Of a DNA stretch of 64,000 nucleotides, positions 1 through 10,878 are shown piece after piece; position 1 is the stretch's first letter; every line of letters begins with the position of its first letter. Origin of the DNA: Bathynomus jamesi (lineage: Eukaryota > Arthropoda > Malacostraca > Isopoda > Cirolanidae); the NCBI GenBank assembly GCA_023014485.1, contig JAJOZX010002586.1, positions 33,501 through 97,500 on the forward strand, read 5' to 3'. The notes under the pieces were generated by a model. It worked only from the letters and a program-made list of their open reading frames with translations, searched no databases and was not told the DNA's origin. Both the position numbers and the translations under genes were made by a program.

Positions 1-35
1 CTTGTTCCATGCACGGTCTGTGTGTATCATATCTA

Positions 36-72
<37 letters not shown>

Positions 73-160
73 TGTATACATATATATAGAGTATATACAC
101 ACACACATACACACACACACACAAATATATATATATATATATAAAACTTTGGTTAACCTT
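1..160. repeat. Foldback-arm fragment followed by TA/CA microsatellite
   Basis: The first ~35 bases closely match the sequence at 57,482-57,520 (and its inverse at 57,091-57,125), which is an arm of a foldback repeat. After it come (TA)n and (CA)n tracts with no coding content; the long open frame here is a microsatellite artefact. Confidence 0.6.
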
Positions 161-298
161 GGTTTTGCTTCCGCCCGAAATGTTCATTCTGACGAAGGTC
201 AAGCTTGTCACTCCACCTTAGACCTAGAGTTTAACGTGGAATTTGCACCACGCCCCACCAGCAGCAGTCCAGCGTCTTAACCACTAGGCTACCCAGGG
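160..298 (-). repeat. tRNA-derived SINE fragment
   Basis: Read on the minus strand, 298 down to about 160 starts with a tRNA-like head containing an A-box-like stretch (TAGCCTAGTGGTTAAGACGC) and a weaker B-box-like GTGCAAATTCC, then a body with TTAAACTCTAGGTCTAAGG. That body motif recurs in the 106-bp tandem repeats at 11,343-11,655. Family not identified. Confidence 0.5.
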
Positions 299-332
299 TA
301 CCCATTTATCTACCAACCAATTTCTTTTTATT

Positions 333-445
333 GTGTGGAAGGATGAACAGCTGGGTTTTTCTGCACGCCGCCTGCCGTCAGCGGGTCTCGATCCCGGTGC
401 CCATGGATTCGTGGTGAGCGACGCTAACCACTACACCACCAAGGC
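333..445 (-). repeat. tRNA-derived SINE head
   Basis: On the minus strand there is an A box (TGGTGTAGTGGTTAGCGT) followed about 35 bases later by a B box (GGGATCGAGACCCG), the internal RNA polymerase III promoter layout of tRNAs and SINEs. The acceptor stem does not close well, so this is a SINE rather than a working tRNA gene. A (TA)n tract at 446-491 abuts it. Confidence 0.6.
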
Positions 446-495
<50 letters not shown>

Positions 496-991
496 ATGAA
501 AATGTTTATTGGCAGACGATAGTCCATATGACAAGTATTATTAATACAATGTCAGTTCACATACTAAGGATAGAAATATATACAATTGATTAGAAATAAT
601 AGTGTAATGTCGAAGTTAAGTGGAGCTACAGACAGACGTTTTCGTACCAAAAATTCCATAGCTTAGAGGATAAATGGCAAGACTCATGGATAGCTTGGAT
701 AATCGGGTTGGTTGATTTTTTAATTCTTTGCATTAGACTGTATTGAGCACGTCTTGGTACCTCCGGGAAGCTCGGGACATTGCGGGTAGCAAACATTTGC
801 CAAGCTCAGCATGTAACAGTCTAAAAGACCTGTTGTACATGAAATTTAGAGTTCTGCCAGAACCTTTTCTATATTTTACCTAGAGTTGCTGTCCGTATAT
901 ATTACTGCAGAAAGTACGAAAGAGAGTGTCTTTAGCTTCACTTGTACAGAATCGAAAGTTCCTTATGGTCATATTCGCTTTAGCACAAATG
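446..991. other. (TA)n tract then sequence without recognisable gene
   Basis: 446-491 is (TA)n. The rest, up to the reverse transcriptase remnant, is AT-rich; it could be the 3' part of the minus-strand LINE that follows, but nothing in it confirms this. Confidence 0.4.
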
Positions 992-993
992 TT

Positions 994-3480
994 TCAAGAT
1001 TGTTTTCTTATATTCGAGTCATCACTGAAGGAGCTGGTAATAGTTTGACCCAAATACTTAAACTCTTGTACTTCCTCAATTACTTCACCATTCATTTTAA
1101 ACCTTATATCAGCTGACTGATTACAGCTTTTAGGATGAAATTGCAAAACCTTAGTTTTTGTAACATTAAAAAGAATATCATGTTTCTGCGAATACACTTC
1201 GCAGACTTTTAGTAGCCGATCCAGACCTTTAACAGAGGGACTTATTAACACCATATCATCGGCATAAACTAAGTTAGTTATCTTTGTGTTATCTATACAA
1301 CATCCCACTGTTGCCTCATTAAGAGAAACAATTAATCCGTCAATATACATATTAAACATCATTGGGGAGAGCAAGGAGCCTTGTCTCACCCCTCAAGAGG
1401 AGCCAAAACACTCGCATAGTACATTGCCCCACCAAACGGTGAAAGATTGGTGGGAATACCAAAATTTCAATGCATTTACTATGTACATGAGAACCTTCCT
1501 GTCTTCTTGTTTTTTCAAATAAAATATTGTGGTTCACCCTATCATATGCCTTACTTATACAGTATCTAGGAAACAGCTATAAATACTTGAATTACTATCA
1601 ATGTATTTAGATATTGTTTCTTTGAGTACATAGATATACAGGTCAGTTGAGTGGGACCTTTTAAAACCAAACTGATTAGATGTCCATAGGTAATCATTTA
1701 ATCGGAGTAACAAGAGTTTTTCTAGTAGTTTCGAGAAGCAGGAAGCGACAGCAATAGGTCTGTAATTATTGCTGGACAGAATGTCTCTATACTTATTTTT
1801 GACCAGGGGCAAGATATATACCCTCATGAACTCTACAGGGATATAGCTATGAGCACGCATGGCTGATAGGAGCAATGATATATGCAGACATACTACGTCA
1901 TTGGCATATTTTAAGTGCTCATTCGATAAGTCATCTACCACTGACGCAGAACCAGTCTTTAACTCTTTAATTAACCTCTTTACTTCAGAAAATGATATCA
2001 AAGTATTTTCCCTTGTCCCTCTCACAGTCGTTTCGCTGCAATCTATCTTAAGATTATCCCTACTTACACTTAAGAATGTTAGAGTAGTGATTTTTCCACA
2101 GCTTTGCAATTTCATCCTCCCCCTACACCCCATCGATTGTCGGAGGGAGGACAGTTTGGTTCTTTTGCATTTTTTATATAATGTTGGTTTGGTTTTGGTT
2201 ATGGTACTTTATTTTCCTTCCATTATAAAAAAAATTAGTGTTGGGATTAGGTTAGGTTAGGTTAGGTTTGGTTAGGTTAGGTTAGGTTAGGTTAAACACA
2301 GCCCGCCGCAAGTGTTTTGCTAACGTACTTTATTTTCCTTCCATTATAAAAAAAAATTAGTGTTGGGAGGATAATGCAAAAGTACCGACATTTTTGACAC
2401 CCGTTTGATTCTTAACAAATTTCCAAAATTTGTTATTATCGTTATTTATGCGACTTCACAGGCTTTCATGCTCGAATAGATCTTCTTCCTGTTTACATCG
2501 CCACAAATCATAGGCATCTTTCGATTCCCTCTTCAGAGGGGCAATAAGATCATTCCATCCAGGAATAATCTTAGTATGATAGTTGTAAGATTTAATCAGG
2601 GGGCTTCCTGCTTCTCTTAACAGGGATACTATCTTACTATAATACCTATCTATGAGTTTACAGTGAGAATCATTTGAGCAAAGATTACTAAAGGCAAGAT
2701 GCAAAATTTATAAATTATTAAGAAGGTGACTTGTTCTGTCTTTGTATTCTATTCTCTGTTGCATATTAACATTAGACCAATCGACGCGATTATTCTTACC
2801 TCTTGAGTTCTTGTTAAGTCGTGCTGCGCATAAATTGGTAAAGTTAATTAATATTTCTAATGGTCTATGATCAGAAAGGAGGAAATCGTGCAAAATATGA
2901 ACTCTAACAATTCGATCCTTTAGATTATTACTAATGAGACAATGATTAATCCACCTGGTGGTACCACTCATATCACTAACGTATGTAAAATTACAACTGG
3001 TTACCCCTAATACATCTACATCACTTATACTTAAATTGGCCGACTCGCACATGTTACCCAATTCTACAAAGAATTCAGAGTTCACATGCGCGTTAAAGCC
3101 CTCCCATTATTATACAGTGAGAATATTTGGGGTTATCTGATAATGATTTAATTTTGTACAGCGAATCAGTGTATTCATCTAAATTACTGCCGTTGTTGTA
3201 TGGTAAATAGCAGTTTACAATTAATATGCAATCATTGTTCAATTGTTATTCAATGCCTAACAACCTTACATTATCGCTTGTTAAAAATTTTATATGTTTT
3301 GACAAATTTTTCCTTCTTAAGAAAACAACACCACCAAAAGGCCTACCGTACATTAATTCATCTGACAAGTCTACTGCAGGAGTATCAAATCTGCACTGTT
3401 AGATATTTTATAAACATTTACAGTTGAATTCCTCACTAACCTAACATTATACGAGACTATTTTCAACAAGTTATACGCCA
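994..3480 (-). pseudogene. LINE ORF2 remnant: APE endonuclease plus reverse transcriptase
   Basis: Minus-strand pieces follow the order of a LINE ORF2. About 3,480-3,120 resembles the start of an APE-type endonuclease (SYNVR near the N-terminus). 3,085-2,708 holds the endonuclease end with the SDHRPL motif. 2,704-2,456 is the linker. 2,133-1,555 is the first half of the reverse transcriptase (NNYRPIAV, QFGFK). 1,389-994 is the palm with RQGSLLSP and the catalytic YADDM. The frame is broken at least four times and a TTAGG-rich insertion sits at 2,200-2,370. The palm and fingers look unlike the CR1-type LINEs at 27.8-41 kb, so this is a separate family. It is dead. Confidence 0.8.
2202..2372. 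repeat. Interstitial TTAGG array between 45-bp direct repeats
   Basis: About ten TTAGG units (2,244-2,294, with one variant) lie between two nearly identical ~45-bp segments starting TACTTTATTTTCCTTCC at 2,206 and 2,327. The layout looks like an insertion or repair event inside the LINE ORF2. TTAGG is the ancestral arthropod telomere unit. Confidence 0.65.
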
Positions 3481-3504
3481 TGACTGATAGAAAGTTTATT
3501 ATTA

Positions 3505-3556
3505 GTAAGAATTATTATTATTATATTATTATTATTATTATTATTATTATTTTGCC
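3505..3556. repeat. (TTA)n microsatellite
   Basis: Trinucleotide repeat lying between the ORF1 tail and the ORF2 start of the minus-strand LINE. Confidence 0.9.
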
Positions 3557-3559
3557 TGT

Positions 3560-4809
3560 TGTCAAATCTCCTGGAAAAGTGAATAAACTCTTTAACAATA
3601 ATACCGTCTGGCCACTGACTCATATTATAAGGGTTGAAATGCGAATTTACACCTTTAATTATTACTTTAAATGAGTTATAATATGGAGATTTTGTGTTTA
3701 GTTTATTAACTAATAATATACTGTGTTCACCAATGACTTCTTCTATCATGTTTGCCTCGTTCGAGAGCTGAATTCTCAACACAAAGAGGGTGAGATTCCC
3801 CATCGGTGGCCTCGCCGTGAAGACCGGTTAAAGGAACCTCCGGGAAGAGCGCCTGTTAACAGTGACCCACCCGTCCTCCTCCCTCGATCTCCCTGAGGCA
3901 GGGTTCGCCTGCCTGGGGGATGGGTGGCACGACCTTGGGGGGATAGGAGGCCCCTCCCCTACTCTGTGGCTTGGTGAGGGTCTGTTAGCGGTGTTTATAA
4001 CCTGACGGCCGCGCGTGCCCCTCCTTCTTCGGTGGGAGTGGGGGGGGGAGCTGCGCAGCGAGCGAGGCGTTTGGGTAATCGAACGCCTCTCCCCTGCAGT
4101 GGAAGGTAGGGAAGAGGGCAATGATGCCTCGTCTCTTGGCATTGGACAGTCTCTGTTCCTCATTGTGAAATCGGGAGCAGGGGCCCTTTCCTGAACAGGA
4201 GGCGGGGTTGACCTCTTCCCCTGCATGCTGCGTTTCCACCCCACCTTCAAGGGGGGAGTTGGGGGCGGGAATTTCGTTTCCCTCGCTGCCCGACGCGCTT
4301 CTTGGAGATCTGACTTGCTGAACTACTTCCGAGTAACTGGGCTTTGGGAGGAGCGTCTCTTTCAACGCACCTAACTCTGACCGGATTTGTTCTAGCGAAA
4401 TCGCATTTTTCTGATTTGACACCACGTGTTGGTGTTTCAGTTCAACTATCGACTTTTGTACCGCATTGTACTGTTTGAGGAGCACCGAGACGTCTACATC
4501 ACCCATAGAGATTACCGGTATTCTATGGAAATTAGTAACGTAGAAGGTAATATTGTTCTCATTATCCCGAAGGGTCGACACTTTATTTAGAATGTCTTTT
4601 AGGATATTCTCGTTTCTAGAATTACCTCTACGTGTTGGGAGGGTAGCACTGAACAGTGTGTTTAACTGTCCCCTCGCATGTTCTATTTCTTCCGAATCAT
4701 AGAAATCATGACAAACAGATACGAGAAGGTCTGATCTAATATGATCTACTTTGTCAAATATAAAACATAACAAAGGATTTTCTACAAGATTTTCAGCAGA
4801 CGAACCCAT
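3560..4809 (-). pseudogene. LINE ORF1 protein remnant
   Basis: Starting at 4,809 on the minus strand the frame opens with a Met followed by an acidic region containing PLLCFIFDKVDHIRSDLL, then a stretch with heptad-like leucine/isoleucine spacing (IVELKHQ, LEQIRSELGALKETL) that may form a coiled coil, then a Pro/Ser/Arg-rich segment. A frame change near 4,000-4,250 leads to a piece ending GWVTVNRRSSRRFL, and a further piece at 3,803-3,560 has YNSFKVIIKG and WPDGIIVKEF, a pattern I associate with the C-terminus of LINE ORF1 proteins. It sits directly upstream of the endonuclease/RT remnant on the same strand, which supports ORF1. Nucleic-acid binding is inferred. Confidence 0.6.
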
Positions 4810-5467
4810 TGTATCTGTAACGGCTTGCTGGGGAGCGTAGCTGGTGGGGGGTGGTTGGGGTTGGAGAGGGGGGAAACGCCGATAGGGGTCCCACTTTCGT
4901 CCCTTTAAATCATGCTCGAGGTACCACCGGTTCGATGCTCAGGTATCTTTTCACATTAATTATGTAACTATTACTAACTATGGCACAAAAGGCATGCACG
5001 CGGAGTCACTGTACGATTATACCGTAATGAAACATACATTTCCCGCAGTCACCGTCTAAAAACTTTTACTATTAAACGGAAGATTCGCAGTGTATATGGT
5101 GGGGGTGGGGCGGGAGGAGAAGAAGGGGAAGGGGATGCTAGGAGTGCCCATTCCTTGTCCCTTTAAATCACGTAAGCGCGTAAGTTTGTAAATATATCTA
5201 AAGGAATAAAAACTATTTATCTGTTTGCTTGGTCTTTCATTTAAGATTTCAGAGCCTTTACTTGGACTTTTGAAAATATTTTGAACAGTTTATGTAGTTA
5301 AAATTCACTCGTTCATTCGTTCCGTTCGTTCATTCGTTCGTAATTTTAAAGGGCTCATTCGCTCGTTCGTTCGTATGCCCGCTATTTCAAGGTCACTGTT
5401 TACTACCTCATAGGTCCAAGAAGGTAGTGCCGGATGTCGCTAGAAAATTTTGAGGATATATTATATG
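4810..5467. other. Non-coding: probable LINE 5' region and TTCG-type repeat
   Basis: The stretch just above the LINE ORF1 start holds G-rich runs (about 4,845-4,870 and 5,099-5,140) and could be its 5' untranslated region. 5,284-5,375 is an irregular TTCG/TTCATTCG microsatellite. No gene seen. Confidence 0.4.
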
Positions 5468-5669
5468 TAGGCTGACCATATTTCCTTGAGACAAAAACGG
5501 GACATTGGGATGGCAAAAAAGGGACGGGGTTATTTAATATTCTGTATTCATGAAAAAGTAAGTACATAAACCGGGACAAAATTGACATTTTTATTAAAAC
5601 GACGGGACGGCCAGGAAATATAAAACAAACGGTACTGTCCCGTTCAAAACGGTACGTATGGTCAGCCTA
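5468..5669. mobile_element. MITE with TAGGCTGACCATA inverted ends
   Basis: The left end TAGGCTGACCATA and right end TATGGTCAGCCTA are inverted copies bounding 202 bp without coding capacity. Inside, runs of GGGAC on one side and GTCCCG on the other extend the imperfect palindrome. Transposase family unknown. Confidence 0.75.
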
Positions 5670-6121
5670 ATTATATGTATTATTATTAATTAAGTATTGT
5701 GGACCATCTAATGAGATTGTAACTGGGTAATCTTGGCACATTTACAAATTTTACTGGAAAGGTACCATAACGGTTCACTGACTTTAAACCCTGTTAATTT
5801 GATAGTAAGAGGAGCACAAAACTGACAAGCATCACTGGCACTGGCACTCGCCGTATCCTATATATCATATTATATATATATATAAAACACCATCAGCTTT
5901 TTCTCACCAGTCAACATGATCATAAATTTGTATACAAAAAGATTAAAAATGTCAGCAAAATTCTCTCCAGTTTTTCGAATTTGTGTAATTTCGGCGATTC
6001 TAATATAAAAATCTTTTTAAAATATTATGAATGCTTAAATTTTTTATTATCTTTATTATTATGTTAAGAATTTAATGTTTGAGTTCGCTTTTGATTTATA
6101 TTACCTATAAAAGTATTAGAA

Positions 6122-6154
<33 letters not shown>

Positions 6155-6335
6155 TATCTTTTAAGATTTTCTTGAATAATATTCTATTTTCATCGTTTAA
6201 ATTCTTCTTCGATATTAATTTGAAGAAGAATTACTGTTTTAGAACGATAATTTTCGACTTTTCACAACGGGACCGATTAGTAAAATTGAAATTAAATGTT
6301 ATATTATGTTAACTCAGGATCTGCAGTTCAGTATC
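5670..6335. other. AT-rich intergenic sequence
   Basis: No open frame of interest. Contains short (TA)n at 5,860-5,884 and (TAA)n at 6,123-6,152. Confidence 0.6.
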
Positions 6336-6339
6336 ATTT

Positions 6340-6485
6340 TTCTACGAGCTAAGTGAAGACACTGAGATCGTCAGTTCGAATCCCGACGATGCTGGTAATA
6401 ATAATAATAATAATAGCGAAGTTAGAGTAATGGGCCGTATTAGTTGGCCTGAGCGCTGCTCTAGTTTCTGGCCCTCCTGACTAAT
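6340..6485 (+). repeat. tRNA-derived SINE, first copy of a two-copy family
   Basis: A B-box-like AGTTCGAATCCCGACG is followed by a (TAA)n stretch and a body ending TTTCTGGCCCTCCTGACTAAT. The same order is seen at 58,235-58,430 (GAATCCCAATGATACTG, GTTAGAGCAATGAG, TTTCTGGCTCTCCT), so the two are copies of one family. The A box is poorly preserved. Confidence 0.6.
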
Positions 6486-7076
6486 TATGATATAATGTTA
6501 AAATTTCTTCTTGTAAGACTATTTATGGAAAGTAGAGATTAAACTTGATGAAAGTGGAGCGAGAATACTTGCCAGAATAATTGAAGCTCGTATGAAATTT
6601 TCTTCAACGTATTTATCTTCATATGAAGACAAATGGTATTTACGCAGAGTAAAAATAATAAAAAATTTATACGGCAGTAAAATTTACTGCCCTCAAAGAG
6701 ATAATACAGGGTGCGCAAAAAGTAAAGAAACACTAAAATTTTAATCAAATTTTATTGAAGAGAAATGGAATTAGAGAACCTGCTCATTGTATCAGCCATT
6801 TGAGTCTTTGCACAACTGCAGTCTTACTGTCACTGATGCATTATAATCACTGTACTGTAAAACATAAGTCTTGCATTAAGGCAATTCCTTAATTTATTTG
6901 TCAGTAACTTTGACCTAACTTGTGTAACTTTACTAAACTTAACTTTCACCGTAATGCTTTTGGTCAGTAACGTTTGTGTAACTTTTGTACGTGTAACTTC
7001 CTTGTACTAAACATGTACTTCAACTAAACATTTTCGAATCAAAACTTAAACGCTTCGAGGTAAATAAGATATTATA
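6486..7076. other. Non-coding; possible DNA-transposon end at 6,712
   Basis: The only structured piece is ACAGGGTGCGCAAAAAGTAA at 6,712, which looks like the end of a TA-target transposon, but I find no matching inverted end nearby. Repeated TAACTT words occur at 6,900-7,000. Confidence 0.35.
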
Positions 7077-7301
7077 CAGGGTGTTTCAGGTCGACCCTAG
7101 AAATATGGAAAAGAAACACTTCATATTAGTTACGGAATTACTATGACAAGCTTCAAATACCAAATACCAAATACAAACTAAAAATTCCCCCAATTTGTAG
7201 TTTGTATTTGGTATTTAGTATGTGAAGTTTCTCATAGTAATTCCGTAACTAATATGAAGCGTTTCTTTTCCATATTTGTAGGGTCGACCTGAAACACCCT
7301 G
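7077..7301. mobile_element. Palindromic MITE with CAGGGTGTTTCAGGTCGACC ends
   Basis: 225 bp between TA dinucleotides. The left arm (7,077-7,150) is the reverse complement of the right arm (7,225-7,301) with few mismatches; the centre is a shorter inverted repeat of TTTGTATTTGGTATTT. No coding capacity. A third half copy lies at 8,338-8,415. Confidence 0.85.
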
Positions 7302-7357
7302 TATAATAATTATACACAACAAAAACAATTCTGATAATAAAACACTATATATATATA
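7222..7357. repeat. Left arm of a ~135-bp inverted repeat around the mariner
   Basis: This segment, comprising the right arm of the preceding MITE plus about 55 bp of unrelated sequence, is the near-perfect reverse complement of 8,280-8,415. The mariner-type element lies exactly between the two arms. Confidence 0.85.
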
Positions 7358-8266
7358 CAGGGCGTCCCAAAAAAATGTATACACACTTTAACAGCTGATA
7401 GCTCAATTGATGTTTCTTTCTTTCCAAGTTAAACCCATTAGAATTAATAATGGCAGTCAGACTAAGCTTTGAACAAAGGAAATTCATTCTAAAATGCTAC
7501 TGGAAGTGTGAAAACGCAGTTGAAGTGCAAAGACAGTTTAGGAGGGAGTTTCAAACAGATCCACCAACGCGACTTACCATCACTCGAATTAGAGATAAGT
7601 TTGAAGCCGATGGAACTGTTCAAAATGTCCACAAGAAGCGTTCCGGAAGACCACGGACATCGACAAGCCCCACAAAGCAAGAAAGAGTACTGGAAACGTA
7701 TCACCAAAGTCCAAGAAAATCTGTGCGGCAAGCGAGTCGTGAGGTAGGAATTTCAGAATCGTCTGTCCAACGCATTTTGAAGCGCTGTCAATGGAAAAGT
7801 TACATTCCAAGATTAGTCCATGCTATTAATGAAGATGATGATCCGGACCGAAGAGTGGAGTATTGCGAGTGGTACTTGGCACGATGTGGATGTGGATTGG
7901 ACGAAGGGGTTTCGTAGAATACCCTCCGCGTTCACCAGACCTCACACCACTAGACTTTTTTTTTATGGGGATACTTAAAAGACAAAGTCTACGCTATAAA
8001 ACCTGCAACAGTCGCTGAATTGAGAGCAGCCATTGAACGAGAATGCACACAAATACCAAACGAAATGTTTCGTGATGTTTGCGATTCCATTGCTTCGCGT
8101 TATCAGCAGTGCCTGGACCAGAACGGACGTCAGTTTGAAAACAGGCGTTGACAAAACAATTAAATAATGTCTGTAGATTCTATTACATTTTGAAAATGAA
8201 ATGTATTTTAATAAACACTGCCTTTATAAGTATTTAAGTGTGTATACATTTTTTTGGGACGCCCTA
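7358..8266 (+). mobile_element. Internally deleted mariner/IS630-type transposon
   Basis: Inverted ends start CAGGGCGTCCCAAAAAAATG (left) and are mirrored at 8,235-8,266, with TA at both borders. At about 0.9 kb it is shorter than a full-length element, and the transposase inside lacks its middle. It cannot be autonomous. Confidence 0.9.
7450..8150 (+). pseudogene. Transposase, mariner/IS630 type, internally deleted
   Basis: 7,450-7,917 encodes the N-terminal DNA-binding half: a helix-turn-helix (residues ~8-60), the basic GRP-type linker KRSGRPRT (~residues 64-71) and a second helix-turn-helix ([14 protein letters not shown]). Near residue 143 the frame jumps into sequence from close to the C-terminus. 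After another frame change the text reads toward PLDFFFMGILKDKVY and a final QCLDQNGRQFE near 8,110-8,150. The segment holding the first two catalytic acidic residues is gone. Confidence 0.8.
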
Positions 8267-8279
8267 TATATATATATAT

Positions 8280-8415
8280 AATATATATATAGTGTGTTTT
8301 ATTATCAGAATTGTTTTTGTTGTGTATAATTATTATACATGGTGTTTCAGGTCGACCCTAGAAATATGGAAAAGAAACGCTTCATATTAGTTATGGAATT
8401 ACTATGAGAAACTTC
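8280..8415. repeat. Right arm of the inverted repeat around the mariner
   Basis: Reverse complement of 7,222-7,357, ending in a half copy of the CAGGGTGTTTCAGGTCGACC MITE. Followed by (TA)n at 8,420-8,459. Confidence 0.85.
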
Positions 8416-8421
8416 ACACAC

Positions 8422-8459
<38 letters not shown>

Positions 8460-8460
<1 letters not shown>

Positions 8461-9190
8461 GTAGTATAGCCGCAAAAGGGGAGAGTGCAAGAATGTTGAG
8501 GTTATTATGTAATGTTGCAAAGGGGTGGGGGTTGTTGCAAAGGGGGGTGGGGTTGCAAAAAAAGAAAAAAAAAGAAAAAAAGAGTACTGGCCTTTGTTGC
8601 CACCTAGGTTGCAAGGGGCATGCACCAACCTAGGTTGCAAGGGGCATGCAACTTGGAGGCCTCCCCCAAGCTATTCCCCCAAAGGGCCAGAGAGAAAGGA
8701 GGAGAGAAAGGAGGAGAGGTGTTCACCTGGCAGGAGCCAAGTGCACATTAAGACTTCAGCCGAGTAGGCGTTGTTTTATAGGCTCCTAATCAGCCAGTTG
8801 GCTGAATCAGCCAGTTGACTGAGCCAAGGGGGGAGGGGTACACCTGAAGGAGAGAGAGAGACGCCTGAAGGAGAGAGAGAGACGCCTGAAGGAGAGAGAG
8901 ACGCCTGTAGGAGAGAGAGAGACGCCTGTAGGAGAGAGAGAGAGAGAGAGACACCTGAAGGAGAGAGAGAAGAGTTCTCCCCCAAGTTATTTTCGTTTTC
9001 CTAACCTAAGAGGCCACTAAGGGGTTTTACCAAAGGGCCTGAAAGAGAAGGACCAGAGGTCCTTCCTCGGCGGGGAGCCGAGGTGGAATGAGTCTTTCAC
9101 CAACTTCGCGGTCTTTTATAAGCCTCTATTCTGGCTGAATTGCCAGATAGCGCAATGTGTTCAGTTGCCAGATAGCGCCATGTATTCCAG
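8460..9190. repeat. Left terminal inverted repeat of Polinton copy 1
   Basis: 8,460-8,830 matches the inverse of 25,735-26,096 almost base for base apart from expansions in A- and G-rich runs. Further in, words such as AGTTGCCAGATAGCGCCATG (9,162) are the inverse of sequence at 25,540-25,570. It contains G-run clusters (8,521-8,555) that could form G-quadruplexes. 8,980-9,120 resembles a diverged second pass of 8,665-8,790. Confidence 0.75.
8836..8967. repeat. ~21-bp minisatellite in the left terminal repeat
   Basis: Six units of the type CGCCTGAAGGAGAGAGAGA with CT/GA-length variation. The open frame it creates is repetitive and not a gene. Confidence 0.85.
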
Positions 9191-9344
9191 AAATATTAAT
9201 CATCCATTGTGTAACAATATGATGGTAGTTATTCCAATTAAATTCTGTTTAAATACACCTTTATTAATTGCATACCTTTCCAGTTTTTTTTTGCAATGAT
9301 CGGATTGCTAGATATATATTATTATGCTATATATATATATATAC

Positions 9345-9369
9345 ACATTCTTTTAAACGTCTTATGTTA

Positions 9370-9418
<49 letters not shown>

Positions 9419-9857
9419 TATTTTATAACATTTAATTTTAGTTTAGAAGCAAATTTAACATTAACTTCATTGAACTTAAACTTTTCGAAACAAATAACAT
9501 TTACCTTCGAAAACTTCATAATAGAAAATAATTAGTTTTATGGTTAACTAGTTTATTTCGTTTACTATAATTATATATATACATGTTCTGAAAAGCACGG
9601 GCTTATAATCTCCTTCCCCATATCCAATAGCACTTCAAGACATTATTGTATAGAAATAAGGTAACACAAGTACTACAAGAAATAAATCCTAAAATAATTA
9701 TATAAGACCGAAGTAATGGTCTGACGTTGGGGTGAATCCTTCTGTTTATCAAATAAATAATTTTACACACTCAATTTTCATTTCGAATATCAGTGGGGAA
9801 AAACGAACGGAATTGAAAATTTATGAAACAATTCGACGATCGTCATTCCCCAAACCC

Positions 9858-9948
<91 letters not shown>

Positions 9949-10031
9949 AGAGAGATAGGATCTGTAGTTAATCTTACGCGAGGTATGAAAATCAGGAAAA
10001 AATGCCAAATGTGTTTAAACATCTTATGTTA

Positions 10032-10076
<45 letters not shown>

Positions 10077-10489
10077 TATTTTATAACATTTAATTTTAGT
10101 TTAGAAGCAATTTAACATTAACTTCATTGAACTTAAACTTTTCGAAACAAATAACATAGTTTACCTTCGAAAACTTCATAATAAAAAATAATTAGTTTTA
10201 TGGTTAACTAGTTTATTTCGTTTACTATAATTATATATATACATGTTCTGAAAAGCACGGCTTATAATCTCCTTCCCCATATCCAATAGCACTTCAAGAC
10301 ATTATTGTATGGAAATAAGGTAACACAAGTATTACAAGAAATAAATCCTAAAATAATTATATAAGACCGAAGTAATGGTCTGACGTGAATCCAATTAAAC
10401 TCTGTTTATAAACATTCGAATATCAGTGGGGAAAAACGAACGGAATTGAAAATTTATGAAACAATTCGACGATCGTCATTCCCAAACCC

Positions 10490-10500
<11 letters not shown>
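9345..10500. repeat. Direct tandem duplication, period ~660 bp, with (TA)n and (GA)n expansions
   Basis: The unit starting TCTTATGTTAGGTAAATA at 9,360 recurs at 10,021. Both units continue through TTTAATTTTAGTTTAGAAGC, GAAAAGCACGG and CGAACGGAATTGAAAATTTA and end at a (TA)n block after CCAAACCCG. Each unit carries a ~45-bp fragment of the integrase gene. No gene. The stretch 9,200-9,345 holds nothing recognisable. Confidence 0.85.
9581..9632. repeat. Short integrase-derived fragment (also at 10,241-10,291)
   Basis: ACATGTTCTGAAAAGCACGG followed by CCTTCCCCATATCC matches 16,853-16,898 inside the integrase gene at about nine in ten positions, in the same strand sense. That stretch encodes the region around the second catalytic Asp. 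Too short to be functional; probably filler DNA copied during repair. Confidence 0.7.
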
Positions 10501-10548
<48 letters not shown>

Positions 10549-10790
10549 TAATATCTAAGTTGCATCGAGATGAAAATTTACGAAACACACGAGTCTCTTT
10601 CCATGCGAAAAAAATTGAAACAATATGAAAATTTACGAAACAATTCAATTAAAAGTTGAAATTAACCAAAACTCAATTCGCTAGAGGTAAGGAATTCCGA
10701 GAATCTGCCCAACTCGAATGACCACAATGACCTTTCTCATAGACAGCTTGAACAAAACCTCTCTCGACTCCATTTCTTAGATATGCCCAC

Positions 10791-10872
<82 letters not shown>
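10501..10872. other. Non-coding with (TA)n and (GA)n tracts
   Basis: 10,490-10,541 and 10,795-10,838 are (TA)n; 10,839-10,872 is (GA)n. Between them are words such as GAAAATTTACGAAACA that repeat at 10,572 and 10,626. No gene. Confidence 0.6.

Positions 10873-10878
<6 letters not shown>

Noticed and set aside
3828..4250. Independent Pro/Arg-rich protein on the minus strand
   Set aside because: It overlaps the LINE ORF1 in another frame and its end continues ORF1; best read as ORF1 after a frame change.
9732..10032. Open frames of alternating Tyr-Ile or Arg-Glu/Ser-Leu
   Set aside because: They are translations of (TA)n and (GA)n/(CT)n tracts, here and at 2-280, 333-593, 8,776-8,985, 25,792-26,198, 28,800-29,000, 34,622-34,780 and 61,502-61,898.
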